From Asterionellopsis glacialis (lineage: Eukaryota; Bacillariophyta; Plagiogrammaphyceae; Rhaphoneidales; Asterionellopsidaceae), in assembly GCA_014885115.2 (NCBI GenBank), contig WKLE02000467.1:3325-26160 (forward strand): a stretch of 22,836 bases of DNA, given 5' to 3'. The notes below the pieces were generated by a model. It had not been told where the DNA came from. It did no database searches and saw nothing but the letters and a program-made list of their open reading frames with translations. The stretch's first letter is position 1. Each line of letters begins with the position of its first letter. Positions 1 through 9,708 of this stretch are shown here, one piece after another. The translations under genes were made by a program, and so were the position numbers.

Positions 1-1
1 G

Positions 2-487
2 CCATTTGGATCAGGTTCGACGGATTCGAAACCAGCATCACCATTTGGGGCAGCTTCTAAAGATTCGAAACCTGCATCGTCACCATTTGGATCGGGATCG
101 ACGGATTCAAAACCAGCATCACCATTTGGAGCAGGTCCGAAGAGTTCAAAACCAGCATCGTCACCATTTGGATCGGGATCGACGGATTCAAAACCAGCAT
201 CACCATTTGGAGCAGCTTCCAAGGATTCGAAACCAGCATCATCGCCTTTTGGATCAGGTTCAACGGATTCAAAACCAGCATCACCATTTGGAGCAGGCCC
301 GAAGAGTTCAAAACCGGCATCGTCACCATTTGGATCAGGCTCAACGGATTCGAAACCAGCATCACCATTTGGAGCAGCTTCTAAAGATTCCAAACCGGCA
401 TCATCACCTTTTGGAGCAGGTTCGACGGATTCGAAACCAGCATCACCATTTGGGGCAGGTCCAAAGGGTTCCAAACCAGCATCATCA
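2..487 (+). repeat. 81-bp tandem repeat coding PFG units, with 162-bp higher-order period
   Basis: Six near-identical 81-bp units each encode a 13-residue and a 14-residue PFG segment. Spacer types alternate SGSTDS, AASKDS, SGSTDS, AGPKSS, giving a 162-bp (54-residue) higher-order unit present three times. Most differences are synonymous third-position changes. The array continues from the left edge, so its full copy number is unknown. Confidence 0.92.
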
Positions 488-2197
488 CCTTTTGGGGCAG
501 CCCCAGAAGCTAAGCCATTCAAAGAAACTGCCACTTCTAATCCATTTCAACAAAAGGCACCATTCAGAGAAGCTACATCTACTCAAGGGAATGCACCTGA
601 CTTTGTGGAATTTACTAAAGATAATGCCATGACTACCACAACTTCTTCATCTACAACAGATAATGTAATCCCAGCTGTGGAAGCGACACGGCCTGGAGTA
701 CGAATTTCTGATGCTAAAGCTAGAGAAATTGCATCTGCTGCTGCGGAAGCCTTGCGTACCAAGGAATCATACATTGCGACACGATCCATTTTAGGAGATG
801 CGGTTACCAAAGCCAAAAAAGCATGTAGCAGAGCAGCATATGAAAAACGGAAGGCTGATGCCAAACTTGCTAGAATTAAGGAACGATATGAGAAAGATGT
901 TGCAAGAGTGAATGCAGATTTCGAAAAAAAAGTTACTAGGGTTAGGGAACGGATTGATGAAGAGGTGGGTTTTTTGTTGTTGAAGGCGTTATGGGAGTGT
1001 TGCGCTTGATGACCAGAACCAATGTTATGTTCTCTACCATCCTGTTTGCAAATTTCTAAGAATTCTATTTTTTTTGTCCTTTTCTGGCGCTCTTTACCTC
1101 TCTGTTGCTGGTGTAAACATCACCAGGTGGCTCGTATCTCGAGTCTTCTCGAAAAATCAATTAGGGATGAAGAAGTGCGCGAGAAACAAATTGTTGATTT
1201 CCGGGTATCATTGATTGAAGCCATTGGTGCGAAGAAGGCCGAAATCGCAGCAGAGGACAAAATTGCATCAGAAATTGCAGGAGTGCGATCGAAACTTAAG
1301 AAAGGCACTACAATTGCATCACAGCTTGACGGTATGTTGGATCAAAAGAAAAGATTGTGGAGAATTGATCAAGAAATTTTAGCGGATCTCAATTCTTGCC
1401 TTGACCAAATGGGAGTCATTTTGGCCGATTCAAAATACCGCGCTGCAAAGGCTAAAATTGCATTGAAATCTGATATGAGTAACAATAGTTGGAAGGACGT
1501 AGAGGAAATGGAGGCCTTGTTGGACAAGGCAACCCTGGCTGATACAGCAGAATCTAAGGTTTTGGGGCTTCGAGAAAGGATTGCTCAGGCCTTACTTAAG
1601 AAAGCTCAAGTACTTGAAGAGTCTGTGTCCTCGCCTTCTGCAGTGACTGGCAGCCTACCGCTAAAGCCTGGTGCCATCCCAAATAATCAAAACCGTTTAC
1701 TGGGTGTGAAAGAACCACTTGAATTCGACGAATTGAAGAAAAAGGATGAGCGTGAGCTCTTGAATGTAGTTGCTGAAAACGCAAGTAAGGCTGCTTTTGA
1801 TGGTGCCATGGCGAGTTTTTTTGGCCTTCGGGTAGTCTTTTCGAAAATCGTCGGCAACACTGAGTCAACTCAAAAGGCTACGGACGCTCTGCAAGACACC
1901 ACCACTGAATTGCAGACACTGGTCAATGCACTTGCTGCCCTGGGAGACAGGGCTTTCAGAAATATCCAGCAGCAAGTCGAACGAGATGAAAAATCAAGTC
2001 CTTTTGAAAATGAAGCCATGAGAGACATGCCGCAAAAGACTGCAGAGGAAGAGCAAGAGGATGCCTACCTAAGGGCAAAACAAGCTGCATTGGATGCAAA
2101 ACTGAAATCATTACAACAGGCGAAGGATGGGGCAAGACGTAAGATCGAACAAACATTAAAGGCCAAGCAAAGTGCAAACAACAGCCAAAATAGATAA
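2..2197 (+). CDS. PFG-repeat coiled-coil protein, 5' end off the window (exons <2-964 and 1127-2197)
   Basis: The reading frame is open from base 2, so the N terminus lies to the left; 677 residues are visible. The first ~165 residues hold 13 PFG units of 13 or 14 residues, low-complexity and rich in Ser, Lys, Pro and Ala, then an NPF (SNPFQQ). The rest is charged, Ala/Glu/Lys-rich and strongly helical, with long predicted coiled coils from about residue 230 to the end and a less ordered Pro/Ser linker near nt 1625-1700. Splicing joins IDEE to VARISS and keeps the coiled coil continuous; reading through the intron would stop at TGA 1007-1009. FG repeats joined to coiled coils are typical of nucleoporins, and NPF/PFG plus coiled coil also occur in Eps15/Pan1-type endocytic scaffolds. 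I cannot choose between these without the N terminus. The repeat also leaves other frames open (a His/Gln-rich one on +, one on -), which I regard as shadows. Confidence 0.8.
965..1126 (+). other. Intron of the PFG-repeat gene
   Basis: Donor GAG|GTGGGT and acceptor CACCAG|GTGGCT, with T-rich sequence between them. It is 162 nt, phase 0, and contains an in-frame TGA at 1007-1009. Coding statistics (coiled-coil Glu/Lys/Arg codons) stop at the donor and resume at the acceptor. Confidence 0.8.
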
Positions 2198-2440
2198 AGA
2201 GGAATTTGAATCTTGAGGAAGAAAGTCGAACTAGGAGAAAACCATTCCCAGCAACAAGAGCAGCTCTTTCATTTATCTAGATTTTCATATTTTGTCAAAT
2301 AGTTTTGTAAAAATCTGTTTGCACTAAAATTTCATACTAAATGAATCAAGTCTTTTTATTCAATATTTAACAAAAGAAAGAAATCCTTTGCCTTCGGTAG
2401 AAAGTTGGTGAAGTAGATGTGCATTAAACAACTGCTGTTA

Positions 2441-3356
2441 TTAGTTAGTTCGCCAGACTGGGACTCCAGAAGCAGCACTAGCAATTGCAATACCTAGGGC
2501 CATGGCTGCGCATGTACCAAATAAATTGGCAATCAGAACCAGAATAAAGGTAGCTTTACTTTTTGAAGTATTCAATTTTTCCTGAATCTTAACAACCGCT
2601 CTATCAAAATACTTGGAAACTAAAAGAGAAAGTGTAAATCTTGCAGGTCGAATGACATTGTTGAAAAGATAAAAACCAGAATAGACAGCTAGAAATCCTT
2701 TCTTTTGACCCGGTGCGAATGGACTTATACCAGTCCTTACTGAATGTATATACCATGCTAAAGATACAGAAATGGCATAACTCATATTGGATACAAATCC
2801 GTAAGACAAGACAACCTGAGTCCCCCTACATGTTTTCATATGAAAAAAAAAGTTGTGAGTGTACAGCAATTTAATCAGTTCCACATGAAATGAATGCAAT
2901 GAATACGATTAAATTAAAACAGAAATAGCATTTATAAAATAAAGTCTAAACCCTAAAATATAGAGCGACTCTCAACATGGTGAAATTGCCGTTCACAAAA
3001 TGCAGATAACATTACGTATTTTTCTTTCGCACTTACATTTTTCGAAGTCTCTGCTTGAACGGTAACTTCTTCCCATCTTCTTCTGTATCTCCAGATTCTT
3101 CCATCCCATCACTTTTTGGCTCATCATTCCCACCTATTTCAGCATGTAAAGATATATCGACCGGTGATTCGCGTCTAGGCATCGTCGATTTCGGTCGTAC
3201 GTTGAGTCCTAATGAATTTGGCAGAACAAATTTGGGTGACAACGTCCTCACATTTTTAGTCATAAAATCTATCTTGGGCGTAGAAGGCGTAAAGGCGTCG
3301 CATGTTAAGAAATGAGATGCGGCTAAGAGAACGATCGGTGTAAATAGTTTCTTCAT
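2441..3356 (-). CDS. Plastid-targeted membrane protein, copy A (exons 3356-3037 and 2825-2441)
   Basis: The spliced product has 234 residues. Residues 1-21 form a signal peptide (MKKLFTPIVLLAASHFLTCDA) followed by FTPS, the ASAF-type signal for import into a diatom plastid. A Ser/Pro/Lys-rich transit-like stretch, then an acidic linker, precede the mature domain. That domain has a conserved GTQVVLSYGFVSN start and about three to four hydrophobic segments, with conserved words GFLAVYSGFYLF, IRPARF, SKYFDRAV and SGVPVWRT. I start at 3356 rather than the in-frame ATG at 3419 because only the inner Met puts the hydrophobic core at the N terminus. The family seems to be an uncharacterised plastid membrane family of algae and plants, with weak resemblance to DUF1279/FAM210; that assignment is tentative. 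The next gene downstream on this strand order (3901-4871) is its paralogue. Confidence 0.85.
2826..3036 (-). other. Intron of plastid membrane protein copy A
   Basis: On the minus strand the donor is AAAAT|GTAAGT and the acceptor ATGTAG|GGGGACT. It is 211 nt and phase 2, splitting an ATG codon (AT|G) just before GTQVV. Confidence 0.88.
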
Positions 3357-3900
3357 GTTTCGTTGACAAGTCAGTGATACATCGACTTTGAGTTTGACGT
3401 GTGTCAAAAACAATTTCATGGTGGACAGATCTTGAGATCCGGGAAAAGAGTTTCAGTCAGTAGGACCTACGTGTACCAGTACCTTATACCAGGTACTTCG
3501 TTTCATGATTTCTTGTTGAAGACACAAAAACTGACACAAAGCGATCCTTACTTTGCATGCAAAAAGTACCGGTACCCCTATCTCTAACAATATAATATGA
3601 TATCTCTAACCCTGAAAGGAATAAGACCCTCTTCCTCTAGAGAACTGAACAAAAATACCATTCTTCCTGTTAGCAACACATTTTTTTTGTATCCGTATAC
3701 TTGGCGAAAAAGTCAATTCAAAAGCAATCACTGCTGAATAAATGATATACTATAATCAGAAGTAGGATGATTAGTTTCTGCCTGAATGGAGCTCTGCACG
3801 TAGATTATAAAAATTAGCACGATTGTTGAAACCTCAGAACATGTTCATGTCTAAATAGCTGATGTGTGTTGTATGCAATAGAATCAATGGATAAGCAGCC
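3357..3900. other. Intergenic region between the two paralogues
   Basis: This ~540-bp stretch has no convincing gene. It holds the copy A promoter and the copy B 3' flank. Short motifs seen elsewhere in the window recur here: GTAGGACCTAC (3460-3470), TACCAGGTAC (3487-3496), GTACCGGTAC (3566-3575) and CTCTAGAG near 3637. Confidence 0.6.
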
Positions 3901-4871
3901 TTATTGAGTACGCCAGATTGGGACTCCAGAAGCAGCACTGGCGAGAGAAACGCCTAGAGCCAAAGCTACACATGTGCCAAATATATTGGCAATTAGAACC
4001 AGAAAGAATGTAGCTAATCCTTTCGAAACGTTTAGTCTCCTTTGAATGGACTTTACTGCTCTATCAAAGTACTTGGAGACTACAACTGCTAAGGCAAACC
4101 TAGCGGGTCGGATAACGTTCATGAATAGATAAAATCCCGAATAAACAGCTAAAAATCCTTTCTTTTGACCAGGTGCAATAGGACTTATTCCCGTCCTTAC
4201 AGAATGAACATACCACGTTAAAGCTACGGTAGCTGCCATACCCATATTAGATACAAAGCCATACGACAAGACAACCTGAGTACCCCTTTTTAAATGTAAC
4301 AATTGAACAGAAATCAGTTTGTTAGTGTGCTGATGGATTTATTGATTTTCCTGTAGTGTTTATTACCATCAGGTTTAGGGCCACCAAGTTTACCAAACAC
4401 AATACTTCCGATATGGCCTCATGTATTGATACAAAATTGACTTAGCCAAAGCCATATTGTTAGCAAAGCCATCTACAATGCGGAGACACTGTAGTAGTTT
4501 CTAGTTGTTGTTTTCCGTCTTGTTGAAACTTACATTTTTCGAAGTTTTTGCCTAAAAGTTATTTTTTTCTCATCGTCCCCCCCTACTTCTTCAACTCCAT
4601 CTGTCCCACTTGCTTGAGAGTACAAATAAACACCTTCTACTGACTGGCGGTGCACAGGAAAGATAGATTTATTAATTTGTGAATCGTTTCCATTGACTAC
4701 TGTGTGTAGTGAATTTGAGCACGGACGACAACGAACAGTTTTAGGGGAAGTAGACCTAACGCTTGTTTGTTTTTTCCTGGGAGCATTTTGTGATGGTGTA
4801 AAAGCATGACATACTGATGAGAAAGGCGATACTTGCAAAAAAATAGCCGCAATGAACAGAAGGTTCTTCAT
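3901..4871 (-). CDS. Plastid-targeted membrane protein, copy B (exons 4871-4534 and 4285-3901)
   Basis: The spliced product has 240 residues. Residues 1-23 are a signal peptide ending VCHA and followed by FTPS, an ASAF-type plastid signal. The mature domain is nearly collinear with copy A: GTQVVLSYGFVSN, SVRTGISP.APGQKKGFLAVYSGFYLF, NVIRPARF, SKYFDRAV, and C-terminal SAASGVPIWRT. Exon 2 is 385 nt in both copies, so the domain has not changed length, while the presequence and acidic linker differ. I start at the ATG at 4871; ATG 4877 (two residues longer) is equally possible, and ATG 4946 would bury the signal peptide. Function is unknown: probably an integral plastid membrane protein, with only weak resemblance to DUF1279/FAM210. 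Tandem head-to-tail duplication best explains the pair. Confidence 0.85.
4286..4533 (-). other. Intron of plastid membrane protein copy B
   Basis: On the minus strand the donor is AAAAT|GTAAGT and the acceptor TTAAAAAG|GGGTACT. It is 248 nt and phase 2, interrupting the same AT|G codon as in copy A. The acceptor has a poor pyrimidine tract, but the protein alignment with copy A requires this junction. Confidence 0.82.
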
Positions 4872-5566
4872 CGTCATCAATTCTAGAGGCTGATCAAACA
4901 GTGTGATGGCTACAGTTGAAGTTTGAAAGTTGTCCCATTTGGGCAATGGGAGTCTCTATGGGTCTCTCATTTTTTTCTTATTGGTTTTTGCTCCCGACAA
5001 GATAAAACGTATGCGTGTGCCACTTCTAAAAACAATAACCCTAGAGAGTCTAGCTTTAGAGTTATCTAACTTTTTGAAAAATGTACCTGGTAGGCTCGTA
5101 GAGTCCATAATGGGCTGTTGGTACCTAACCATGCCAGTTAAAAAACAGAAGAAACAAAACTAGTTGTCTATTCAAACTGTTTCAGATTTAGGAGTATATA
5201 ATATATTAACGGAACCGGCTGCAGGTAGGATATCTATTTAAGAGATTAACTGACTGTCTGTTTATTATAATATACAATTATATACGTTAATTAATACTTT
5301 GTTGAATCCGTTGTTTTCTGCCTTCACAGAAACCACGAAGAAATTTTCTGTTTTCTCCTGAGCTTTGTTGGAACGAAGTTGGAATCGTACGTAGTAACAA
5401 GACATAAAAGATGAGGTCTTGAAAGCTGTGATTTCTCAGCCCGGTCTTGGAGAAAAATCGAACTGATTCTTTGGCACCGGAAAGTGTGTTCCTTCTTTAT
5501 TTGACACTACAATAACACAGCACTCCTTCGAAAAGGAAATGTAATCAAACGGTTGTCAATCATATC
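4872..5566. other. Divergent intergenic region, copy B and GT90 promoters
   Basis: About 695 bp separate two genes that point away from each other. It is AT-rich around 5195-5295, with runs such as TATATAATATATTAA. A GGTACC site lies at 5120-5125. The reading frame at 4930-5163 has no coding character I can recognise. Confidence 0.5.
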
Positions 5567-7090
5567 ATGAATCAACTAAACTCTTTCATAGTTCTATCCA
5601 CTCCAAAAGCTATTCCTATGGTGAAATCTATACAATGGTTATCTTTCAAGTTTTTGATATTTTTGGTAATAGTCCTTTCTTCCATGTTAGGCCGCGTACG
5701 TGTAAAGAGCTCGTCGTCATTGTATCCATCAACGAAAAATGTAAAATCTTCTTCGTCATTCCACCATCCTACTGCGACTGCGATCAGCAGTAGTAGTAAT
5801 GCAGAGTCGGAAGATAAGTGTCCAAAAATTCTATCTAATTTGAATTATACAAACCAGATTGATCAAGATCTTCAATTATTTACTCAAAGAGGAGCTGGGA
5901 TCAATGAAACGCATGTGTATGAGAGTCTTGAATTGTTACATAGGGCTGTACTAGTTCGGATACGGAACAATATGGTGTTTGTAGAATTCAAAAACAATAA
6001 AGAACACGACAAATATCTAAAACCTAATGGTTTGAAACGATGGAGAGGACAACTTTCTATACTATTAAAAGCTTCATGCTTTGTCAAATTACCTGATGTG
6101 GATTTTGTTTTATTCTTGCCAGACAAGGTACAAGAGGACTTTCCATCACATTTACCTTTTTTTCATTTTCAAAAGAAACAAAATGATAAAGGCATTTTAA
6201 TGCCCTACGCATCTCATATTGAAGATTTACGTCCGTATCAAAGACATATTTTAGAAAAATCTAAATACGAATGGGATCAAAAAGTTGAACGTCTTGTATG
6301 GAGAGGGTCAACAACCGGAGGACATTTCAATGTAACAAATTGGAATACATTCCCACGAAGTAAATTAGTGCTGGCATGCACAGAACAACCAGAATTGAAA
6401 GAGATATGTGATGCTGCATTTATTAGTTTTGCCCAAGTTAGTAATAAAGAAGATAAAAAGTTTTTACAAGAGAAATTTCCTCTGGGAAAATCGATATCTA
6501 TGGAAGATCATATGCAGTATAAGTATATTGCCTGGCTTGATGGAAATGGACCCTGTTCAGGACGGTCCGAAAAATTAGTCTTTGGAAACTCGTTACTTTT
6601 TAAAGTGAAAAGCCCGTACATTGAATTTTACTACAGTGGACTAAAACCTAATCAACATTACATTGAAGTTGATGAAGACATGAGTAATTTGTTAGAAAAA
6701 GTGAAGTGGGCTCAATCACATGAGACGGAAGTGAAACAAATAGTGCACAACATGAAAAGTTTTAGTCAACAACTGTCACCCGAAAGTATTGCTTGTTATA
6801 TGAAAAGACTGTTGGAACAATACTCAGCTCTAACAACATACGATGTAAAGCCATTATCAGAGTTGCCAAATGCTAGACCAGTCCTACCAGGAAATGACTA
6901 TGGACTTGCTCCTGGAATTTGTCGTAATCCTATCTATGCTTGCAAAGAGTATTTGTACCAACGAAAAAAGTCGTTTGACAGCAAAATAGTAATGTTGGGA
7001 GAAAAAGGTTCTGAACCAGATAGATGTATTGAATTTTTCCCCATGTTTCAATACCAACTCAAACAATATTTTGAAAACAAAGCGAAGTAA
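5567..7090 (+). CDS. GT90 / CAP10-family glycosyltransferase, type II membrane protein
   Basis: This intact, intronless gene encodes 507 residues. Residues 27-42 (SFKFLIFLVIVLSSML) look like a signal anchor, followed by a Ser-rich stem. The catalytic region (about 215-420) shows GT90 landmarks in order: YQRHILEKSKYEWDQKVERLVWRGSTTG (residues 224-251, words only), PRSKLVLA (263-270), YKYIAWLDGNGPCSGRSEKL (318-337), the FGNSLLFKVKSPYIEF segment (339-354), LKPNQHYIEV (359-368) and a W381-containing helix. GT90 enzymes transfer xylose or glucose to glycans or proteins in the ER/Golgi, including fungal CAP10 and metazoan POGLUT. The substrate here cannot be read from sequence. Sequons NYT, NET and NVT agree with a luminal location. 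A Met at residue 18 (nt 5618) is an alternative start nearer the anchor. A Cys-containing tail (CRNPIYACKEYLY) extends beyond the core domain. Confidence 0.88.
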   Translation: MNQLNSFIVLSTPKAIPMVKSIQWLSFKFLIFLVIVLSSMLGRVRVKSSSSLYPSTKNVKSSSSFHHPTATAISSSSNAESEDKCPKILSNLNYTNQIDQDLQLFTQRGAGINETHVYESLELLHRAVLVRIRNNMVFVEFKNNKEHDKYLKPNGLKRWRGQLSILLKASCFVKLPDVDFVLFLPDKVQEDFPSHLPFFHFQKKQNDKGILMPYASHIEDLRPYQRHILEKSKYEWDQKVERLVWRGSTTGGHFNVTNWNTFPRSKLVLACTEQPELKEICDAAFISFAQVSNKEDKKFLQEKFPLGKSISMEDHMQYKYIAWLDGNGPCSGRSEKLVFGNSLLFKVKSPYIEFYYSGLKPNQHYIEVDEDMSNLLEKVKWAQSHETEVKQIVHNMKSFSQQLSPESIACYMKRLLEQYSALTTYDVKPLSELPNARPVLPGNDYGLAPGICRNPIYACKEYLYQRKKSFDSKIVMLGEKGSEPDRCIEFFPMFQYQLKQYFENKAK

Positions 7091-7225
7091 TACGGACAAT
7101 TAAGGACACTTGTATTGTAATAAGTAATAATAGCTGTATGTTCCTTTTCTCTCTAATTATTTATCTATCTCTACAAAATTAGATGACATGCATGTACGAA
7201 TCCCAACATTGCACACTGCGTTTAT

Positions 7226-8503
7226 TTATTCTTTTGATAATTTGTTCCAATTACCACCATAATCATTATCGACGTAGCATGTAACTCCATTACAATATCC
7301 TCTAACGAATCGTTTCGGTAATCGATTAGCTAAGAATGATACGATACGTGGTGATCCTGGTAGAGCAAAGAATAGGGCGGGTAATCCTGGTATTTGCAAT
7401 GTCCATCCAAACCAAAATAATAAAACATCCATATTAGCCGAAGCACTTAAATCTTTATACCCCCGGGCAAATAGTCGATCGATATGTGGTGATATCTTTG
7501 CAATACGATTATGTTTGAGTAACTTTGGTACATGTGGTCTCAATAAAGGCAAATGTGGACCAATTACATCTAACTTGGATACATAATACTCCAAAAATGG
7601 CAACAACTGTTCTGCCAAGGCATAATCATCGGAAGGATTGATGTCTTCGGCATCGGCATACAACAACAATTCATCAATATGTTCTAGTAATAATCCTGTA
7701 TACGGTGCCAATGTATCAATGTTATCCAATATCCACGATAAGTGTGGTTCAATGTCATCAAATCGTTCTAAAATTTGTGTCAAATACGGTTCTATAGCAG
7801 CTAAATGTCGGCGATTCAGTACACGTTCCAAAATTGGTGGTACGTGACTTTCGAGTTTATCTAGTCTGGCCAAAATAGCAGGTACATGTGGGACCAAGGT
7901 AGGTGTATCAGGATCTACTAAGCGTTTAAGACGCGTTGGATTTTGTACCAAATCACTTACAATCCGTACTCCCGTCAAGGTTTGGGAGGAGATGTAGTCA
8001 CCCACAGATTCCCAATTTTTGTTATTCGGTCCAATCTTATTCTGAACTCTCCACAACTTACGAATTAACATATTACTGGAGGAAACGAAGGTTTTCGCAA
8101 CACGTTGTGCAGTTTGTATGGGTGCTTCTACGAAATCACTTGCTGCCAAGTTGTTTAAATAATTTTCATTGACATTATTTGGATCATTCGAGCAACATAT
8201 AATTTGTCTTTCAAGTTTTTGCAGTTCTAATTGTTGTTTTAAGATGGATGTCCGAAGAACACCAGCTCTAGCTCTCATTTCATGGACGTTGGGCCGTACC
8301 ACATTATTTCTATTTGTCGTTGTTAAATCCCAATCTTCTTCGATTATAAAAGTGTCAGATTTCGCAAAGGAAAATAAGTTGGAACGTCGAGCAGCATTGT
8401 TTGTACGACGCAGTTGAGAAATATGACTGGATGGTGATGAAGGTATTATCAAACTGTAAGCAAAGTCTATGAGAAGTATTGAAAGCAACGTTCTACACTT
8501 CAT
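7226..8503 (-). CDS. Signal-peptide protein with 14-residue 'PHL..IL..hD' helical repeats
   Basis: This single-exon gene encodes 425 residues from the ATG at 8503. An in-frame ATG at 8626 would add 41 polar residues ahead of the hydrophobic N terminus (MKCRTLLSILLIDFAYS), so I prefer the inner start. After the signal comes a basic, Ser-rich stretch that could be a transit peptide; the residue after the likely cleavage is Leu, so plastid import is possible but weaker than for the neighbours. A short coiled coil (RTSILKQQLELQKLERQ) follows. The middle holds repeated units of about 14 residues: VPHVPAILARLDKL, EPYLTQILERFDDI, EPHLSWILDNIDTL, then GPHLPLLRPHVPKLL and SPHIDRLFARG. These suggest an all-helical solenoid or amphipathic membrane-surface protein. 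The C terminus has a hydrophobic segment (LLFWFGWTLQIPGLPALFFALPG) and two cysteines. I do not recognise a named family. Confidence 0.8.
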   Translation of the reverse strand: MKCRTLLSILLIDFAYSLIIPSSPSSHISQLRRTNNAARRSNLFSFAKSDTFIIEEDWDLTTTNRNNVVRPNVHEMRARAGVLRTSILKQQLELQKLERQIICCSNDPNNVNENYLNNLAASDFVEAPIQTAQRVAKTFVSSSNMLIRKLWRVQNKIGPNNKNWESVGDYISSQTLTGVRIVSDLVQNPTRLKRLVDPDTPTLVPHVPAILARLDKLESHVPPILERVLNRRHLAAIEPYLTQILERFDDIEPHLSWILDNIDTLAPYTGLLLEHIDELLLYADAEDINPSDDYALAEQLLPFLEYYVSKLDVIGPHLPLLRPHVPKLLKHNRIAKISPHIDRLFARGYKDLSASANMDVLLFWFGWTLQIPGLPALFFALPGSPRIVSFLANRLPKRFVRGYCNGVTCYVDNDYGGNWNKLSKE

Positions 8504-9708
8504 TATTGCTCTTGTATTACTGGCGCAACCTTTGAAAGGTGTGTTTTTGTTCTCCTCTGGTAAGAACTGGTGACGGCAATAGTGGGAATCTTCAGAGAAA
8601 AAGTGTGTGTTCCGTTGAACTTGCACTGAAAGCTGAGAAAGTGATACGGTGGCAAGAAAACCTACGCCAAAAACATGTCTGAAAAAAACGCACTCAAGGG
8701 AGAGAACGAAAAAAAAGGCTGTGTGTCGGCGGAAAGAAGTGACATCTGCTTCAACTCAAGATTCAAGTGCGAAGAACAAATAATGTACGAACCGTTATTT
8801 GAAGATGACGTAAGCATTTTCTGTAGATGTGCACATATCGATCCTACATCATGACACATACTCAAACAAAAGCAGGTTGAGATCTACGTACAAATCTTAT
8901 GCCAAAAGCAGCGACGTCAACAGTCAACACACGCCACAATTTGCGAAAAATGTTTTTGGGGTGACAAAAAGATGGGCAACCAATAAATGCGTTGTCACAG
9001 ACAGTATAGGACTACTAGTAGTTCTAGTTGTCATTTTTACGAGACTAGTCCTACAAAGGTTCGAAAGGTTCTTACAGAATTACCAGGTGTTACAACAAGA
9101 TGGTCAAGTTCAAGTTGTACTGAAACTATGATAAATCTTTGTTTCAACTTTCTGATACGTACAAAATACAAGTGTGCAATATAGCACTGTGTAGTTTTTA
9201 ACAATGCAAATATTCCTAAAACCTGAACAACTTTGTTTTAGTCTAGCTTGTCATTCGCAAAATAATAGTGAACGATGAAAGTTCCACATCATAAAAGCCA
9301 AGTAGAATCACTCTGAAATCTTGTGAGAAACAAGTAGAACAGCAACCCTTCTATTCGACTTTACTGTAGAGAACCTTTATTACAAAAAATAAGAATATAT
9401 GCTAATTGTTCTGCATCACAAAAGCAAAGTATAAAGCATGTCCAATATAAAAAATGAATATTTTGAATTTAATAATTATCCAAGAGGTGCAACTTCTTTC
9501 TTTTTGCATTTCTCTAGAGGCGTATTTCGATATTTTTGCGAGAGATACACACTCTATAAACAAAATGTTTTTGTGCATGAAAGGGGGGTGCCACCATAAA
9601 TAGTCGGCGCTTTTAGATCCATCTATAAATTTTATATTGTTGTACAACATTCAAAGACACACATGCACTCGTATTGTTTGTGCATTCTTTATGACATGTC
9701 TGATGTTT
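8504..9708. other. 1.2-kb intergenic region
   Basis: No gene is supported. A 100-codon frame (8829-9131) has one hydrophobic run but no recognisable domain or coding bias. Motifs ACTAGTAGT (9013-9021) and GACTAGTCCTAC (9043-9054) belong to the dispersed words noted elsewhere. The right part, 9150-9700, is AT-rich and holds the 3' flank of the LRR-PAQR gene. Confidence 0.5.

Noticed and set aside
6..632. 208-codon His/Gln/Arg-rich open frame on + and a 103-codon frame on -
   Set aside because: Both arise because the 81-bp repeat lacks stops in several frames. The PFG frame continues in phase into the coiled-coil exon; these do not.
8829..9131. 100-codon + frame with a hydrophobic run
   Set aside because: No domain, no splice partner and no coding bias; the surrounding DNA carries intergenic motifs.
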